A DNA stretch of 64,000 bases, from the NCBI RefSeq assembly GCF_047314965.1, contig NZ_JBLBVK010000057.1:1-64000 (forward strand), written 5' to 3'. The translations under genes were made by a program, and so were the position numbers. Within the stretch, counting starts at the first letter, position 1, and each line of letters begins with the position of its first letter. The notes under the pieces were generated by a model, which was given only the letters and a program-made list of their open reading frames with translations, had not been told where the DNA came from and did no database searches. Source of the DNA: JAVJUV01 sp047314965 (GTDB lineage: Bacteria; Pseudomonadota; Alphaproteobacteria; Rhodobacterales; Rhodobacteraceae). Below, one piece after another: positions 42,095 to 51,108 of the stretch.

Positions 42095-43498
42095 ATGTTT
42101 CCAAACTCGCTTTCCGGACGGTTCCTGGCACTCACGATTATTTTCGTGATGCTGGCGGAGGTTTTCATCTTCGTTCCGTCCATCGCGCGGTTTCGGCAGG
42201 ACTACATGGTCAACCGGCTGGAGCGGGCACAGATCGCCTCGCTGGCGCTGCTGGCCAACGACATGATCGACCCCGAACTCGAATACGAGCTTCTGAAGAA
42301 TGCGGGAGTATTCAACGTCGTACTTCGCCGCGACGAGGTGAGGCAACTGATGCTGTCGTCAGACATGCCTTCTCCGGTGGCGGCAACCTATGATCTGCGC
42401 GATCCATCGGCAGGCGCACTCATCATGGATGCGATGGCACGGCTTTTGAACCCGGAGCCGGAGGTGGTGAGGGTGATTGGAAATCCCGTTCAGGATGCGG
42501 GTCTTCTGATCGAAGTCACCATGCCGACGGCGCCCTTGCGGGAAGCGATGATCGATTACGGACTTCGCATCCTTCTGCTTTCGGCGGTGATTTCCGTATT
42601 CACCGCGACGCTCTTGTTCTTCGCGGTGCGGCGGTTGCTTGTGACCCCGATCAAGGGGGTTGTCGCGGCCATGAAGTCCTATGCCGCGGCCCCCGAAGAT
42701 GCGCGCCGGATCATCACGCCGTCGGCGGGCGTGCGCGAACTGAACGAGGCTGAGCATGCTCTGCGGTCCATGCAGTCGGACCTGACGTCGATGCTGCGCC
42801 AACGCGAGCGTCTTGCAGCGCTGGGCAGCGCAGTCGCGAAAATCTCTCACGATCTTCGCAATATCCTGACGTCGGCCCAGCTTTTCGCCGACCGTATCGA
42901 GGACTCTGAGGATCCGGTGGTGGCTCGAATGGCGCCGAAGCTGATGAATTCCATCACCCGCGCCGTCCATCTGTGCGAGTCGACGCTGGCGTTCGGCAAA
43001 GCGGAGGAGCCATCACCGACGCTGAGCATCGTGAACCTCGCGGATATCGTGCAGGATGTGATCGAGGCGGAACGCCTGGCGACGACCGACGATCTGGTCG
43101 CTTTCGAAAACGAAGTCCCGCGGGCCCTCATGGTACGCGCCGATTCCGAACAGCTTTATCGCATCACGTCCAACCTGATCCGCAATGCGCGTCAGGCGAT
43201 CGAGGCGTCGAAGAAACCCGGCAAGATCCAGGCGGCGGCCGGCGAAGATGACAATAGCTGGTGGATACGCGTCTCCGATAGCGGTCCGGGGCTGCCGCAA
43301 AAGGCGCAGGAACATCTCTTCACGCCCTTTCAGGGGGGCGCGCGCAAAGGTGGTTCAGGTCTTGGTCTCGCGATTGCCGCAGAACTTGTTCGCGGTCACG
43401 GAGGGACTCTTTCGCTTACGAAGACGGGGCCCGAAGGCACCGTCTTCACTGTAACTCTTCCAAAGACTGTTTTCGGCTCTCATCGAGCGGCGCAGTAG
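42095..43498 (+). CDS. Membrane sensor histidine kinase (orphan)
   Basis: The 467-residue product has two membrane helices (about 10-30 and 155-180) around a periplasmic sensor, an H-box ISHDLRNILTSAQLF with the phosphorylatable His (about 251), and ATPase boxes N (NLIRNARQAIE), G1 (DSGPGLP) and G2 (GGSGLGLAIAAELV). It should autophosphorylate in response to an envelope signal. No response regulator gene is adjacent. It starts 21 bp after the flavoprotein gene and may be co-transcribed with it. Confidence 0.9.
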   Translation: MFPNSLSGRFLALTIIFVMLAEVFIFVPSIARFRQDYMVNRLERAQIASLALLANDMIDPELEYELLKNAGVFNVVLRRDEVRQLMLSSDMPSPVAATYDLRDPSAGALIMDAMARLLNPEPEVVRVIGNPVQDAGLLIEVTMPTAPLREAMIDYGLRILLLSAVISVFTATLLFFAVRRLLVTPIKGVVAAMKSYAAAPEDARRIITPSAGVRELNEAEHALRSMQSDLTSMLRQRERLAALGSAVAKISHDLRNILTSAQLFADRIEDSEDPVVARMAPKLMNSITRAVHLCESTLAFGKAEEPSPTLSIVNLADIVQDVIEAERLATTDDLVAFENEVPRALMVRADSEQLYRITSNLIRNARQAIEASKKPGKIQAAAGEDDNSWWIRVSDSGPGLPQKAQEHLFTPFQGGARKGGSGLGLAIAAELVRGHGGTLSLTKTGPEGTVFTVTLPKTVFGSHRAAQ

Positions 43499-43602
43499 CC
43501 AGCCGCCGATGGCTTCGACTCTTTCAGAGCAGGCTGGCGTTTCATCATAGCGTTCTTGGGGTTTTTCAGGGTCGCACGATAGGGAGGTCCCTGCCTGGGA
43601 AA

Positions 43603-44154
43603 TCAGGGGTTGAAGTTACTCCAGTCGCCTCCGCCACCATTGTTCTTCGTGTAATCGCGGACTGCTTCGCGGAACTCTTCGCTCTGTTGGCCGAGGTTTT
43701 CGGGGGTAACGCCAAGCTCGCCAAGCCGGTCCCATTTTGCGGTAGGTGCGCCAGAATTGTTGCCGTTATTGGGATCTTTCGGATTTTCAGGATCGTCGGT
43801 GTTGTCGTCGGGAGCTGAAACCAGCCGGTTCGGCCGAGAACCTCCATCTACCAGGGCAGAATTCCCGCCTATCGGTTGGTGAGGCGGCAGGCCGAACAGA
43901 CCGCCGCCAAAACGCGCCGGAGCAACGGCGGGTCGAGCGGTGCCAATTGGAACGCCATCCTCGCAGTCCAATTGCCTTTGCAACTCGATCGGGACTTCAG
44001 TGCGCAATTTCGGACACCAGATTGCGGCTGTTTCCGCTGGCAATTGTCCGACGGTCGCATCTTTGACTCCGGCCTCTCCATATCCGCCCGCGAAGCTGGG
44101 CAATGGGGCGGCGAAGACGGCTAGGAATGCGTATTTTCCAAGAGTGGTCATCAA
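43603..44154 (-). CDS. Predicted secreted protein, unknown, Asn/Asp/Gly-rich
   Basis: The 183-residue product has a signal peptide (MMTTLGKYAFLAVFAAPLPSFA), two Cys (about 47 and 64), a Pro/Gly-rich middle, then a disordered DDNTDDPENPKDPNNGNNSG linker and a short helical end (RLGELGVTPENLGQQSEEFREAVRDY) finishing in a Gly-rich GGGGDW. I recognise no family. It is convergent with the histidine kinase gene. Confidence 0.6.
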   Translation of the reverse strand: MMTTLGKYAFLAVFAAPLPSFAGGYGEAGVKDATVGQLPAETAAIWCPKLRTEVPIELQRQLDCEDGVPIGTARPAVAPARFGGGLFGLPPHQPIGGNSALVDGGSRPNRLVSAPDDNTDDPENPKDPNNGNNSGAPTAKWDRLGELGVTPENLGQQSEEFREAVRDYTKNNGGGGDWSNFNP

Positions 44155-44481
44155 TTTTCTTTCTTGCTGGCAGGGTCGGTCCCGAAGCAGGCTTTGCCTG
44201 GCAATTCAAAGTCGGGTGAATTGTGGTGGCAGAGCAGTCTGGTCCATTCTTCCCATATCTTGCGTTAATTCACTAACGAAAGACGATATCACGTAGTCCT
44301 AAAGTACATCCTAAGCCTGCACATTGTCGAGATCCAAGCTGCCTGCCGTGGACTGGTCGGTGGTTTTTTGCTTGAGTACGAACAGGCTGTTCTCACCGGA
44401 TGTCCCGGCCGGCAGAAGACGGGGTTGCGTCTTGCTGGCAGCTGTGTGAACCGTGCCCAAACCGACTGGGGACGACCGTTC
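44155..44481. other. Intergenic stretch between divergent genes
   Basis: It holds the presumed promoters of the secreted protein (reverse) and the CoA-binding protein (forward). An in-frame extension of the latter to 44368 exists but lacks homology. No repeat, tRNA or strong hairpin was noticed. Confidence 0.35.
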
Positions 44482-44964
44482 ATGTCAATTATCCCAAATG
44501 ACGCCGACCTGATACGGATCATCGACGAGGCCAAGACGATCGCGATCGTCGGGGCTTCGAACAACCCGGTGAAACCTTCGCTTTTCGTGGCGACGTATTT
44601 CACCAGCCGCGGCAAGCGCATCATTCCGATCAATCCGAGCAAGGCCGGCGAAAGCCTGAACGGCGAAACCATTCTGGCCGATCTCTCGGATATACCGTCC
44701 GACACCGTGGTGGATATGATCGACATCTTTCGACGGCCGGAGTTCGTGCCCGCGATCGTCGACCAGGCGCTCGACCTGTTCCTGCCTGGTCTCAAGACCA
44801 TCTGGATGCAATACGGGGTGCGGCACGAGGAGGCAGCGGCAAAAGCCCGGTCTGCCGGCCTCAACGTCGTTCAGGACAAATGCCCCAAAGTCGAACATAT
44901 GCGCCTTTGCGGCGCGCCCAATCCATTCGGTCTCCGGGGCGGCGTCAGTTCGAAGCTCCGATAG
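44482..44964 (+). CDS. CoA-binding domain protein (YccU-like)
   Basis: The 160-residue product is a Rossmann CoA-binding protein: TIAIVGASNNPVKPSLFVATYFTSRGKRIIPINP (about 18-51), VDMIDIFRRPEFVPAIVDQAL and IWMQYGVRHEEAAAKARSAGLNVVQDKCPKVEHMRL. The ATG at 44482 gives the family start. The molecular role of this group is unknown. Confidence 0.88.
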   Translation: MSIIPNDADLIRIIDEAKTIAIVGASNNPVKPSLFVATYFTSRGKRIIPINPSKAGESLNGETILADLSDIPSDTVVDMIDIFRRPEFVPAIVDQALDLFLPGLKTIWMQYGVRHEEAAAKARSAGLNVVQDKCPKVEHMRLCGAPNPFGLRGGVSSKLR

Positions 44965-45044
44965 ACTTCGCACGTTGCAGCTGAAACGCCGGGAATTCGG
45001 TCTTGCAAACCATCGCGGCTATGGCTACATCCGCCACACCCCGC

Positions 45045-45121
45045 GCGCTGGTAGCTCAGTTGGATAGAGTACTTGACTACGAATCAAGGGGTCGGGGGTT
45101 CGAATCCTCCCCAGCGCGCCA
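45045..45121 (+). tRNA. tRNA-Arg (anticodon ACG)
   Basis: The 77-nt cloverleaf has acceptor GCGCTGG (45045-45051) paired with CCAGCGC (45111-45117), a D arm TAGCTCAGTTGGATAGAGT, anticodon stem CTTGA/TCAAG with loop CTACGAA giving ACG, T arm GGGGG-TTCGAAT-CCTCC, discriminator G and an encoded CCA end. ACG is read after deamination to ICG. Confidence 0.96.
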
Positions 45122-45151
45122 CCTTCCTTCAGCCTTTGAATTTCCCGAAGC

Positions 45152-46291
45152 CTAAATCAGGTCGCGCCCGGCGAGGTTTCGCATCAGCGCGGCGGTGCCG
45201 AATGTCCATTCGGGACACTGGGTAGAAAGCTGCACGGTATTTTCGAGAATTCCGAGCCCGTCGGAGGAAATCCGTACCCTGTCGCCGAGGTGGTGCGTGA
45301 AACCCTGGCCCGGCGCATCCCGGTCCTTGGTCGGTGCGAACAGTGTGCCGAGGAACAGCATGAACCCGTCGGGGTACTGGTGGTGCCGTCCTATCGTCTG
45401 CGAGACGAGGTCTTCGGGATTGCGGCTGATCTTCTCCATCAGCGAATGGCCTTCCAGAATGAAGCCGTCCTCGCCCTCCACCTTCAGGTCCAGCTCGGCG
45501 CGCCGGACATCGTCCAGCGTCCACGTTTCATCGAACAGCCGGATCATCGGACCGATCGCGCAGCTGGCGTTGTTGTCCTTGGCCTTGGACAGCAGCAGTG
45601 CAGAACGGCCTTCGACGTCGCGCAGGTTCACGTCATTGCCCAGCGAGACGCCGTGGATTTGGCCGCGCGAATTGACGGCCAAAACGACCTCCGGTTCGGG
45701 ATTGTTCCATTTCGACATCGGATGCAGGCCGACCTCGGCGCCGGTTCCTACCGCAGACAAGGGCTGCGCCTTGGAGAAAACCTCGGCGTCCGGCCCGATC
45801 CCGACTTCAAGGTATTGCGACCAAAGGCCAAGGCCAATCAGTTCCTGTTTGACCTTCGCGGCCTTCGCGGATCCCGCTTCGATCTGATCGAGGCTGTCCC
45901 CGATGATTTCGCTGACGCGCGTTCGGATGCTTTCGGCTTTTTGAGGATCGCCGGCCGCCTGCTCCTCGATCACGCGCTCGACCATGGATTGCGCGAAGGT
46001 GACGCCGCAAGCCTTCACGGCCTGAAGATCGCACGGCGCCAGCCAGTAGGGGCCATCGCCTGCGGCCATGCGGCCCGGGATGTCGGACAGAGAACCGATG
46101 GGCTTGCCTTTCGCTGAACGGACATATCCGGCCGGATCGTCCAGTTCCAGAATGTCCCGGGTGGTGGGTGCGGCCCTCGCCGTGATGTCATGCAGGATTC
46201 CGTCGCGGACCGTGACGATCACGGGTCCGAGATCAGGCTGCCAAACCCGGCCAAGCCAAAGTCCTTTGCCTTCGCTCTCACTCAGTTGCAT
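45152..46291 (-). CDS. Fumarylacetoacetate hydrolase (FAH) family protein
   Basis: The 379-residue product has a C-terminal FAH fold with metal-binding acidic residues around EPEVVLAVNSRGQIHGVSLGNDVNLRDVEGRS (about 220-251) and the end DRVRISSDGLGILENTVQLS. The length and N-terminal domain resemble FAH proteins of sugar-acid or aromatic catabolism. The ATG at 46291 was chosen since homology starts near MQLSESEGKG. It is convergent with tRNA-Arg and divergent from the Lgt-like gene. Substrate is not assignable. Confidence 0.78.
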   Translation of the reverse strand: MQLSESEGKGLWLGRVWQPDLGPVIVTVRDGILHDITARAAPTTRDILELDDPAGYVRSAKGKPIGSLSDIPGRMAAGDGPYWLAPCDLQAVKACGVTFAQSMVERVIEEQAAGDPQKAESIRTRVSEIIGDSLDQIEAGSAKAAKVKQELIGLGLWSQYLEVGIGPDAEVFSKAQPLSAVGTGAEVGLHPMSKWNNPEPEVVLAVNSRGQIHGVSLGNDVNLRDVEGRSALLLSKAKDNNASCAIGPMIRLFDETWTLDDVRRAELDLKVEGEDGFILEGHSLMEKISRNPEDLVSQTIGRHHQYPDGFMLFLGTLFAPTKDRDAPGQGFTHHLGDRVRISSDGLGILENTVQLSTQCPEWTFGTAALMRNLAGRDLI

Positions 46292-46439
46292 GTGACACGC
46301 CCTCCCTTTGGTCCGGACTTTGTCCGACATGACGAGAGACCTCAAGCCTTCCCCATGAACGGCCAGAACACTGTTGGCCTGCTCTTGATGCGCATCAACG
46401 AAAGCCCATCGAATTAGGGACTAGCATCGATCAGCCTTC

Positions 46440-47369
46440 ATGACCCGGCACTTCCGAGAGCGCAGCATGCTTCACGACTTTGAGCCCGAGATACTGACCA
46501 CAGGGTTCGGATCCATATACTGGTACGGCTCCGTCTATTCCTTCGGATTTATGGGTGTGTTCCTGTGGTTCTGGTTCCGGCGCGCGATAATCGGCCTGTC
46601 GGACCGCGATGTCGTTACCTTCTGCATCATGTTCGCCGCGGGCATTCTGATCGGCGGCAGGGCTTTCGACATCGTCGTGTACGAACAGGGCTATTACCGC
46701 GAACATCCTCTGGCCGCCCTGAACTGGTGGAACGGCGGCATGGCCTCGCATGGGGTGCTGCTGGGCGGTTTGATCGCGGCATGGCTGTTTTCCCGGCAAA
46801 GGCGCCTCCCGCTTCTCCGGCTGCTGGACGAGATCGTCGTCCCGGGCGCGTTCCTGTTGGCAGTCGGCCGCCTTGGAAACTTCATCGAGGGTGGTGTCAT
46901 CGGTTCGGTGACGTCGATGCCTTGGGGTTTCATTTACGAAAATGTCTCCGGCCCCCGGCATCCCGTGGCGTTGTACGAAAGCACGAAGAATTTCGCACTG
47001 ATCCCGGTGTTGGCGTGGGCCATGCGTCTCTGGCCTCCTGGCCGGGGAGTCACCATGGGGCTTTTCGTATTCCTTTACGCGGCTCTTCGTTTCGCCGTTG
47101 ACCTTTTCCGTGACTACGAATCCGCATGGCTTGGAATTGGTACCGGTCAGATTTTCAATCTGGCGATGGCGGCTATTGGTTTTCTGCTGCTGGTTTTCTT
47201 TCTGCTCAGGCCAATAGCCGTCAGTTCAACTCGCAGCGCTCCGAAGCAGGGAGCAGGTTTGACACGGATCGTGATTCTGGTGGGTTTGATCCTATATCCT
47301 CTAGGAATTCCAACGAGTTGGACCAAGTCGAACATTGAGGAAAAACGGGCCGAGCAAGTCGCGCAATAG
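46440..47369 (+). CDS. Lgt-family protein (prolipoprotein diacylglyceryl transferase paralogue)
   Basis: The 309-residue product has about seven helices and Lgt landmarks: IGGRAFDIVVYE, WWNGGMASHGVLLGG (catalytic-region His), GRLGNFIEGGVIG, HPVALYEST and LYAALRFAVDLFRDYES with the conserved Arg. The long C-terminal extension (about 260-309) with an extra helix, and the loss of the ELxGR box after GNFI, set it apart from housekeeping Lgt. It may be a second Lgt or act on another acceptor. An ATG at 46467 is an alternative start. Confidence 0.75.
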   Translation: MTRHFRERSMLHDFEPEILTTGFGSIYWYGSVYSFGFMGVFLWFWFRRAIIGLSDRDVVTFCIMFAAGILIGGRAFDIVVYEQGYYREHPLAALNWWNGGMASHGVLLGGLIAAWLFSRQRRLPLLRLLDEIVVPGAFLLAVGRLGNFIEGGVIGSVTSMPWGFIYENVSGPRHPVALYESTKNFALIPVLAWAMRLWPPGRGVTMGLFVFLYAALRFAVDLFRDYESAWLGIGTGQIFNLAMAAIGFLLLVFFLLRPIAVSSTRSAPKQGAGLTRIVILVGLILYPLGIPTSWTKSNIEEKRAEQVAQ

Positions 47370-47370
47370 A

Positions 47371-47384
47371 TTGACAAGGATCAA
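47371..47384 (+). promoter_or_regulatory. FNR/FnrL-type binding box upstream of the CoA-dehydratase-like operon
   Basis: TTGACAAGGATCAA fits the FNR/FixK half-site pattern TTGAY-N4-ATCAA with a single T-to-C variation common in FnrL sites. It is 93 bp upstream of the ATG at 47477, directly after the stop of the Lgt-like gene, a normal position for a class II activator site. It predicts induction under low oxygen. Confidence 0.62.
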
Positions 47385-47476
47385 GGCTGTAACATTCCGA
47401 TAGTGGGATGTTTGTCGATAATCCGGTCTCAACTGGCGGAAAAATCGCCAACCGGGGAAGGGAGGAGCGCCGCGTC

Positions 47477-48976
47477 ATGAGCAAGATTTCCCAGAAGGAC
47501 TATCGCGCCTACGCACCCAGACCCTTTACTCGGGAGGAGCGAGACAGCACGACTTTGCTGTTTGGCGGGCTGACCTGGCGGGCCGAGCGTGCCTTGGAGG
47601 GTGTTTTCAACGGATCGGGCTATCACGCCCGGGCGCTTCCGAACGCGACGCGGGCTGACCTGCTGCGAGGACGGGAACTGGCAGACGTCGGTCAGTGCTG
47701 CCCGACGGCGTTTACCGCGGGAAACCTGGCGAATTTTCTCCTCGAGGAATCGAAGCGCGATGGCGCGGAAAAAGTCATGGACGACTACGCCTATTTTTCT
47801 GCGGGTTCCTGCGGAAGCTGTCGGTTCGGTCAATATCACCAGTCCTACGAACTGGCGTTGAACAATCTTGGCATGGACGCGTTTCGCCTTTTCTTCGTCG
47901 CGCAGCAGGACCCTTCGGCGTCGCATGGGGAAGGCGGGCTGGATATCTCGCCGCAGATCATCGCCAAGGCGGTTTTGGGCGTTCTTGCTGCTGATGTGAT
48001 CCAGGACGTCGAGTACCAGTTGCGCCCCTACGAACTTGAACCTGGTGCCACGGATCGCGCCGCGCGTGCGTCCGTTGAGGACCTGTACGAGGTTTGCAAA
48101 GGCTTTCGCCCGCCTTCTGGGACGTTCGGTCTTGCTGCATGGGCGCTCTTGTCGCGGGAGATCATCAGGTCAATGCGCCGGGCGGGGACCCGTTTCGCGG
48201 AAGTGAAGGTGGATCGGTTGCGTGTGAAGCCCAAGGTCAAGATTACCGGCGAGTTCTATCTTCAGACCGTCGAGGGCGACCCGAACTACAACATCCACTC
48301 CTGGCTCGAAGGTGAGGGCGCAGAGGTCTATCCGGCTCCGATCGTCATCTGGCTCGATTATCTGCTGCGATTCCAGGCTCAGTACAGCGAAGAGCGCCAC
48401 TATGAGAAGGGAGCCCGCGCGCGACTGAATTGGTTAAGGCTGGCGTCGAAGGCAATGCTGTGGCGCCACGACCAGATGCGGCGGGCCATCGGAGGATTGC
48501 CGCATCGCGTGCCGCGACAGGACGAGTTGAAGGCCCTTGCGGCGCCCTACTACGACGGCAGGCTTTCGGGTGGTGAGGGCGATATGCTGATCGGCAAGGC
48601 GATCTGGGCGCACACCAAGCGCAAGGCCCACATGATCGCCGAGTTGTCGCCTTATGGCTGTATGCCGAACACCATGAGCCTTGGGGCCATGGCGGCGGTT
48701 CAGGGCAAGTATCCCGACATGCTTTTCGCCGCGCTCGAGGTGAAGGGCGACAGCGAGGTGCATGCGCTGTCCCGGTGTCAGATGATCCTGACCGAGGCAA
48801 AGGTGCAGGCCGCCGAGGAGTTGGACCGGGCCCTGCACGCCAGCGGCCTCACTCTGGAGCAGGCCCGGGACAAGCTGGCCCGATCGCAAGATTCAGTCAT
48901 GCAGGCCCTGCCAGAGCGTGGTGCGGCGGGAACTGCGGCCAACATCGTTCTTCAGCTTGGAGGAGCGCGGCTATGA
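47477..48976 (+). CDS. 2-hydroxyacyl-CoA dehydratase/activase-related protein, HgdB-like part
   Basis: The 499-residue product has Cys-rich motifs of the HgdB/DUF2229-type group: GQCCPTAFTAGN, AGSCGSCRFGQYHQSYELAL and a late SPYGCMPNTMSLGAMAAVQ. These Cys could bind a 4Fe-4S cluster. The ATG at 47477 has GGGAGGAG 9 bp upstream. It overlaps the following ATPase gene by 4 bp. In anaerobes, these parts are often one giant activase; here they are three genes. The reaction is unknown. Confidence 0.8.
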   Translation: MSKISQKDYRAYAPRPFTREERDSTTLLFGGLTWRAERALEGVFNGSGYHARALPNATRADLLRGRELADVGQCCPTAFTAGNLANFLLEESKRDGAEKVMDDYAYFSAGSCGSCRFGQYHQSYELALNNLGMDAFRLFFVAQQDPSASHGEGGLDISPQIIAKAVLGVLAADVIQDVEYQLRPYELEPGATDRAARASVEDLYEVCKGFRPPSGTFGLAAWALLSREIIRSMRRAGTRFAEVKVDRLRVKPKVKITGEFYLQTVEGDPNYNIHSWLEGEGAEVYPAPIVIWLDYLLRFQAQYSEERHYEKGARARLNWLRLASKAMLWRHDQMRRAIGGLPHRVPRQDELKALAAPYYDGRLSGGEGDMLIGKAIWAHTKRKAHMIAELSPYGCMPNTMSLGAMAAVQGKYPDMLFAALEVKGDSEVHALSRCQMILTEAKVQAAEELDRALHASGLTLEQARDKLARSQDSVMQALPERGAAGTAANIVLQLGGARL

Positions 48977-51108
48977 AGATCGCAGGTCTGGATATCGGCT
49001 CGACCACGGTCAAGGCGGTGGTGGTCGAAGACGGCGAAGTTATCTGGAAAAGATACGAGCGCCACAATACCCGGCAGGCCGAAACAGCGCGCGACCTCCT
49101 TGCGGCCATGGAGGACGCGGCGGGGCTGACACCGGGTAAAGACTACATTGCGTTGACAGGTTCCGGCTCCGGCACGATTGCGCCATTCATCGGCGGTGCG
49201 CATGTTCAGGAGGTCGTCGCCGTTTCGGCTGCGGTCGAGAAACTGCACCCCGACGTCCGTTTCGTCTCCGAAATCGGGGGCGAGGACATGAAGACCATCT
49301 TCTTCACGCCAACGCATGCGGGAACGGCCAAGCAGGTCTACATGCAGTCCGCCTGCAGCGGGGGCACCGGTACCTTCATCGAAAAGTCCGCGCGAAAGCT
49401 GGGCATCACGGGCGAAGAACTGAACGGGATGGGACACGCGGGGATCAGCCTTCACAAGATCAGCGCCAAATGCGGAATCTTCGCGGAGGCCGATGCGAAC
49501 AGCCTGCTGAAAGCGGGCGTCCCGAAGGCCGAAATCATCGCGAGCCTGTTCGAAGCCGTCGTTCGTCAGAACCTCGCGACCCTGACCAAGGGCAACACAC
49601 CTCTGCCGAACGTGCTTCTTCTGGGCGGGCCCAACATGTTCTTCCGTGGTCTGCGCGAAGCGTGGGCGCACCATCTGACCGAGCTCTGGAAAAGCCGGGG
49701 GACCGTTCTGCCGGAAGGGTTCGACGCGGCAGAATGCATCCAGACACCCGAAGACGCCTTGTACTATGCCTGCCTCGGATGCGCCGAGATCGCGGGCCGC
49801 GATCTCAGAGAGAACAGCCGCTACGCCGGTTTGGAGAAACTCGATTGGTGGATCGCGGAGGGGCAGAACGAAAGCAAGGCCCGCGAAGGGCGCGGATCGC
49901 TTAGCGCCTCGGAAGATGCGCTTGCCGCGTTTCGCCAGGAATACGCACCCGGCGGGAAGGAGTCGCCCCGGGTGATCGAAGGCCCTGTTTTCGTCGGCTG
50001 CGATTTCGGCAGCACCACGGTCAAGGCGGTTGTTCTTTCCGAGGAACTCGAGGTTCTGGCGTCGGTCTACCGGCAGTCCGTCGGCAATCCGATCGAGGAT
50101 GCCAAGGCCCTTTTCGCAGGACTGAGCGACCAAGGGGTTCGGACCGTCGCGGGGCTGGGTATCACCGGTTACGGGAAGGATCTCCTGAAGGACATTCTTG
50201 GTGCGGACGAACCCGTGGTCGAGACGGTCGCGCACGCCGCCAGTGCCTTGCATTTCTTCCCCGATGCGGACGCGATCTGCGACGTGGGCGGAGCGGATGT
50301 GAAGATCATGCTGCTGCGACAGGGTACGGTCGCGGATTTCCGGCTGAACTCGCAATGCTCCTCGGGCAACGGAGCCTTTCTCCAGGGGGTCGCCGAACGC
50401 TATGGTGTCGATCTCAACGACTATGCCGACAAAGCGTTCGCCGCCAAATCCATGCCCGATCTGATGATGGGTTGCGGTGTGTTCCTGCAGTCGGACATCG
50501 TCAACCAGCAACGCAAGGGCTGGAAGGCGGAAGAGATCATGGCCGCACTGGCCTCGGTCCTGCCGCTGAACGTCTGGATTTATGCAGGCCAGTTCCAGAA
50601 CCTGCGCAGCGTCGGCCGCAAGTTCGTGCTTCAGGGGGGTACGCACAGGAACCTTGCCGTCGTAAAGGCCCAAGTGGATTTCATCCGCGACAAGGTGCCG
50701 GACGCGGATGTGCAGGTGCACCCGATGTCGGGCGAAGCCGGAGCCTTTGGCGCGGCCTTGCTGGCTGCACAGAACCGGCTTGGCACTCTGCCGTCCCGCT
50801 TCATCGGTTTCGACCGGGTGGCATCACTGGAGTACGAGACGACCACCAACGAGCAGACGACATGCCGGTGGTGCGCCGTGAACTGCAAGAGGGCTTTCAT
50901 CGACGTGAAGGTTCCGGGTGGCAAGGGTCGTCCGAAAAGCAAGATCCCGGTCGGCGAGGGCTGGGAACGCGTTATCACCGGAAACTCCTGCACGCGCGGG
51001 CTGATCGAGGACGCGACCGAGTACCGCGAGCGTCTGGCAGACATAACGGAGGCAAAGAATGCGCATCCCAATACGGCTGAGCGTGTCCGCGAAGACGCGT
51101 TCCGGTAA
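48973..51108 (+). CDS. Tandem-domain BadF/BcrA-type ATPase (2-hydroxyacyl-CoA dehydratase activator-like)
   Basis: The 711-residue product contains two ASKHA ATPase domains in tandem: GLDIGSTTVKAVV at about 5-17 and GCDFGSTTVKAVV at about 342-354. Each keeps the two Cys that hold the subunit-bridging 4Fe-4S cluster in HgdC: Cys128/Cys167 and Cys462/Cys501. A C-terminal CXXCXXXC (631-638) adds a further metal-site candidate. Family members couple ATP hydrolysis to low-potential electron transfer. It overlaps the upstream gene by 4 bp and the downstream gene by 50 bp. Confidence 0.88.
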   Translation: MKIAGLDIGSTTVKAVVVEDGEVIWKRYERHNTRQAETARDLLAAMEDAAGLTPGKDYIALTGSGSGTIAPFIGGAHVQEVVAVSAAVEKLHPDVRFVSEIGGEDMKTIFFTPTHAGTAKQVYMQSACSGGTGTFIEKSARKLGITGEELNGMGHAGISLHKISAKCGIFAEADANSLLKAGVPKAEIIASLFEAVVRQNLATLTKGNTPLPNVLLLGGPNMFFRGLREAWAHHLTELWKSRGTVLPEGFDAAECIQTPEDALYYACLGCAEIAGRDLRENSRYAGLEKLDWWIAEGQNESKAREGRGSLSASEDALAAFRQEYAPGGKESPRVIEGPVFVGCDFGSTTVKAVVLSEELEVLASVYRQSVGNPIEDAKALFAGLSDQGVRTVAGLGITGYGKDLLKDILGADEPVVETVAHAASALHFFPDADAICDVGGADVKIMLLRQGTVADFRLNSQCSSGNGAFLQGVAERYGVDLNDYADKAFAAKSMPDLMMGCGVFLQSDIVNQQRKGWKAEEIMAALASVLPLNVWIYAGQFQNLRSVGRKFVLQGGTHRNLAVVKAQVDFIRDKVPDADVQVHPMSGEAGAFGAALLAAQNRLGTLPSRFIGFDRVASLEYETTTNEQTTCRWCAVNCKRAFIDVKVPGGKGRPKSKIPVGEGWERVITGNSCTRGLIEDATEYRERLADITEAKNAHPNTAERVREDAFR

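Noticed and set aside
48952..50721. Long reverse-strand open frame (589 codons) opposite the tandem ATPase gene
   Set aside because: The forward frame is a well-conserved ATPase; the antisense frame shows shadow composition only.
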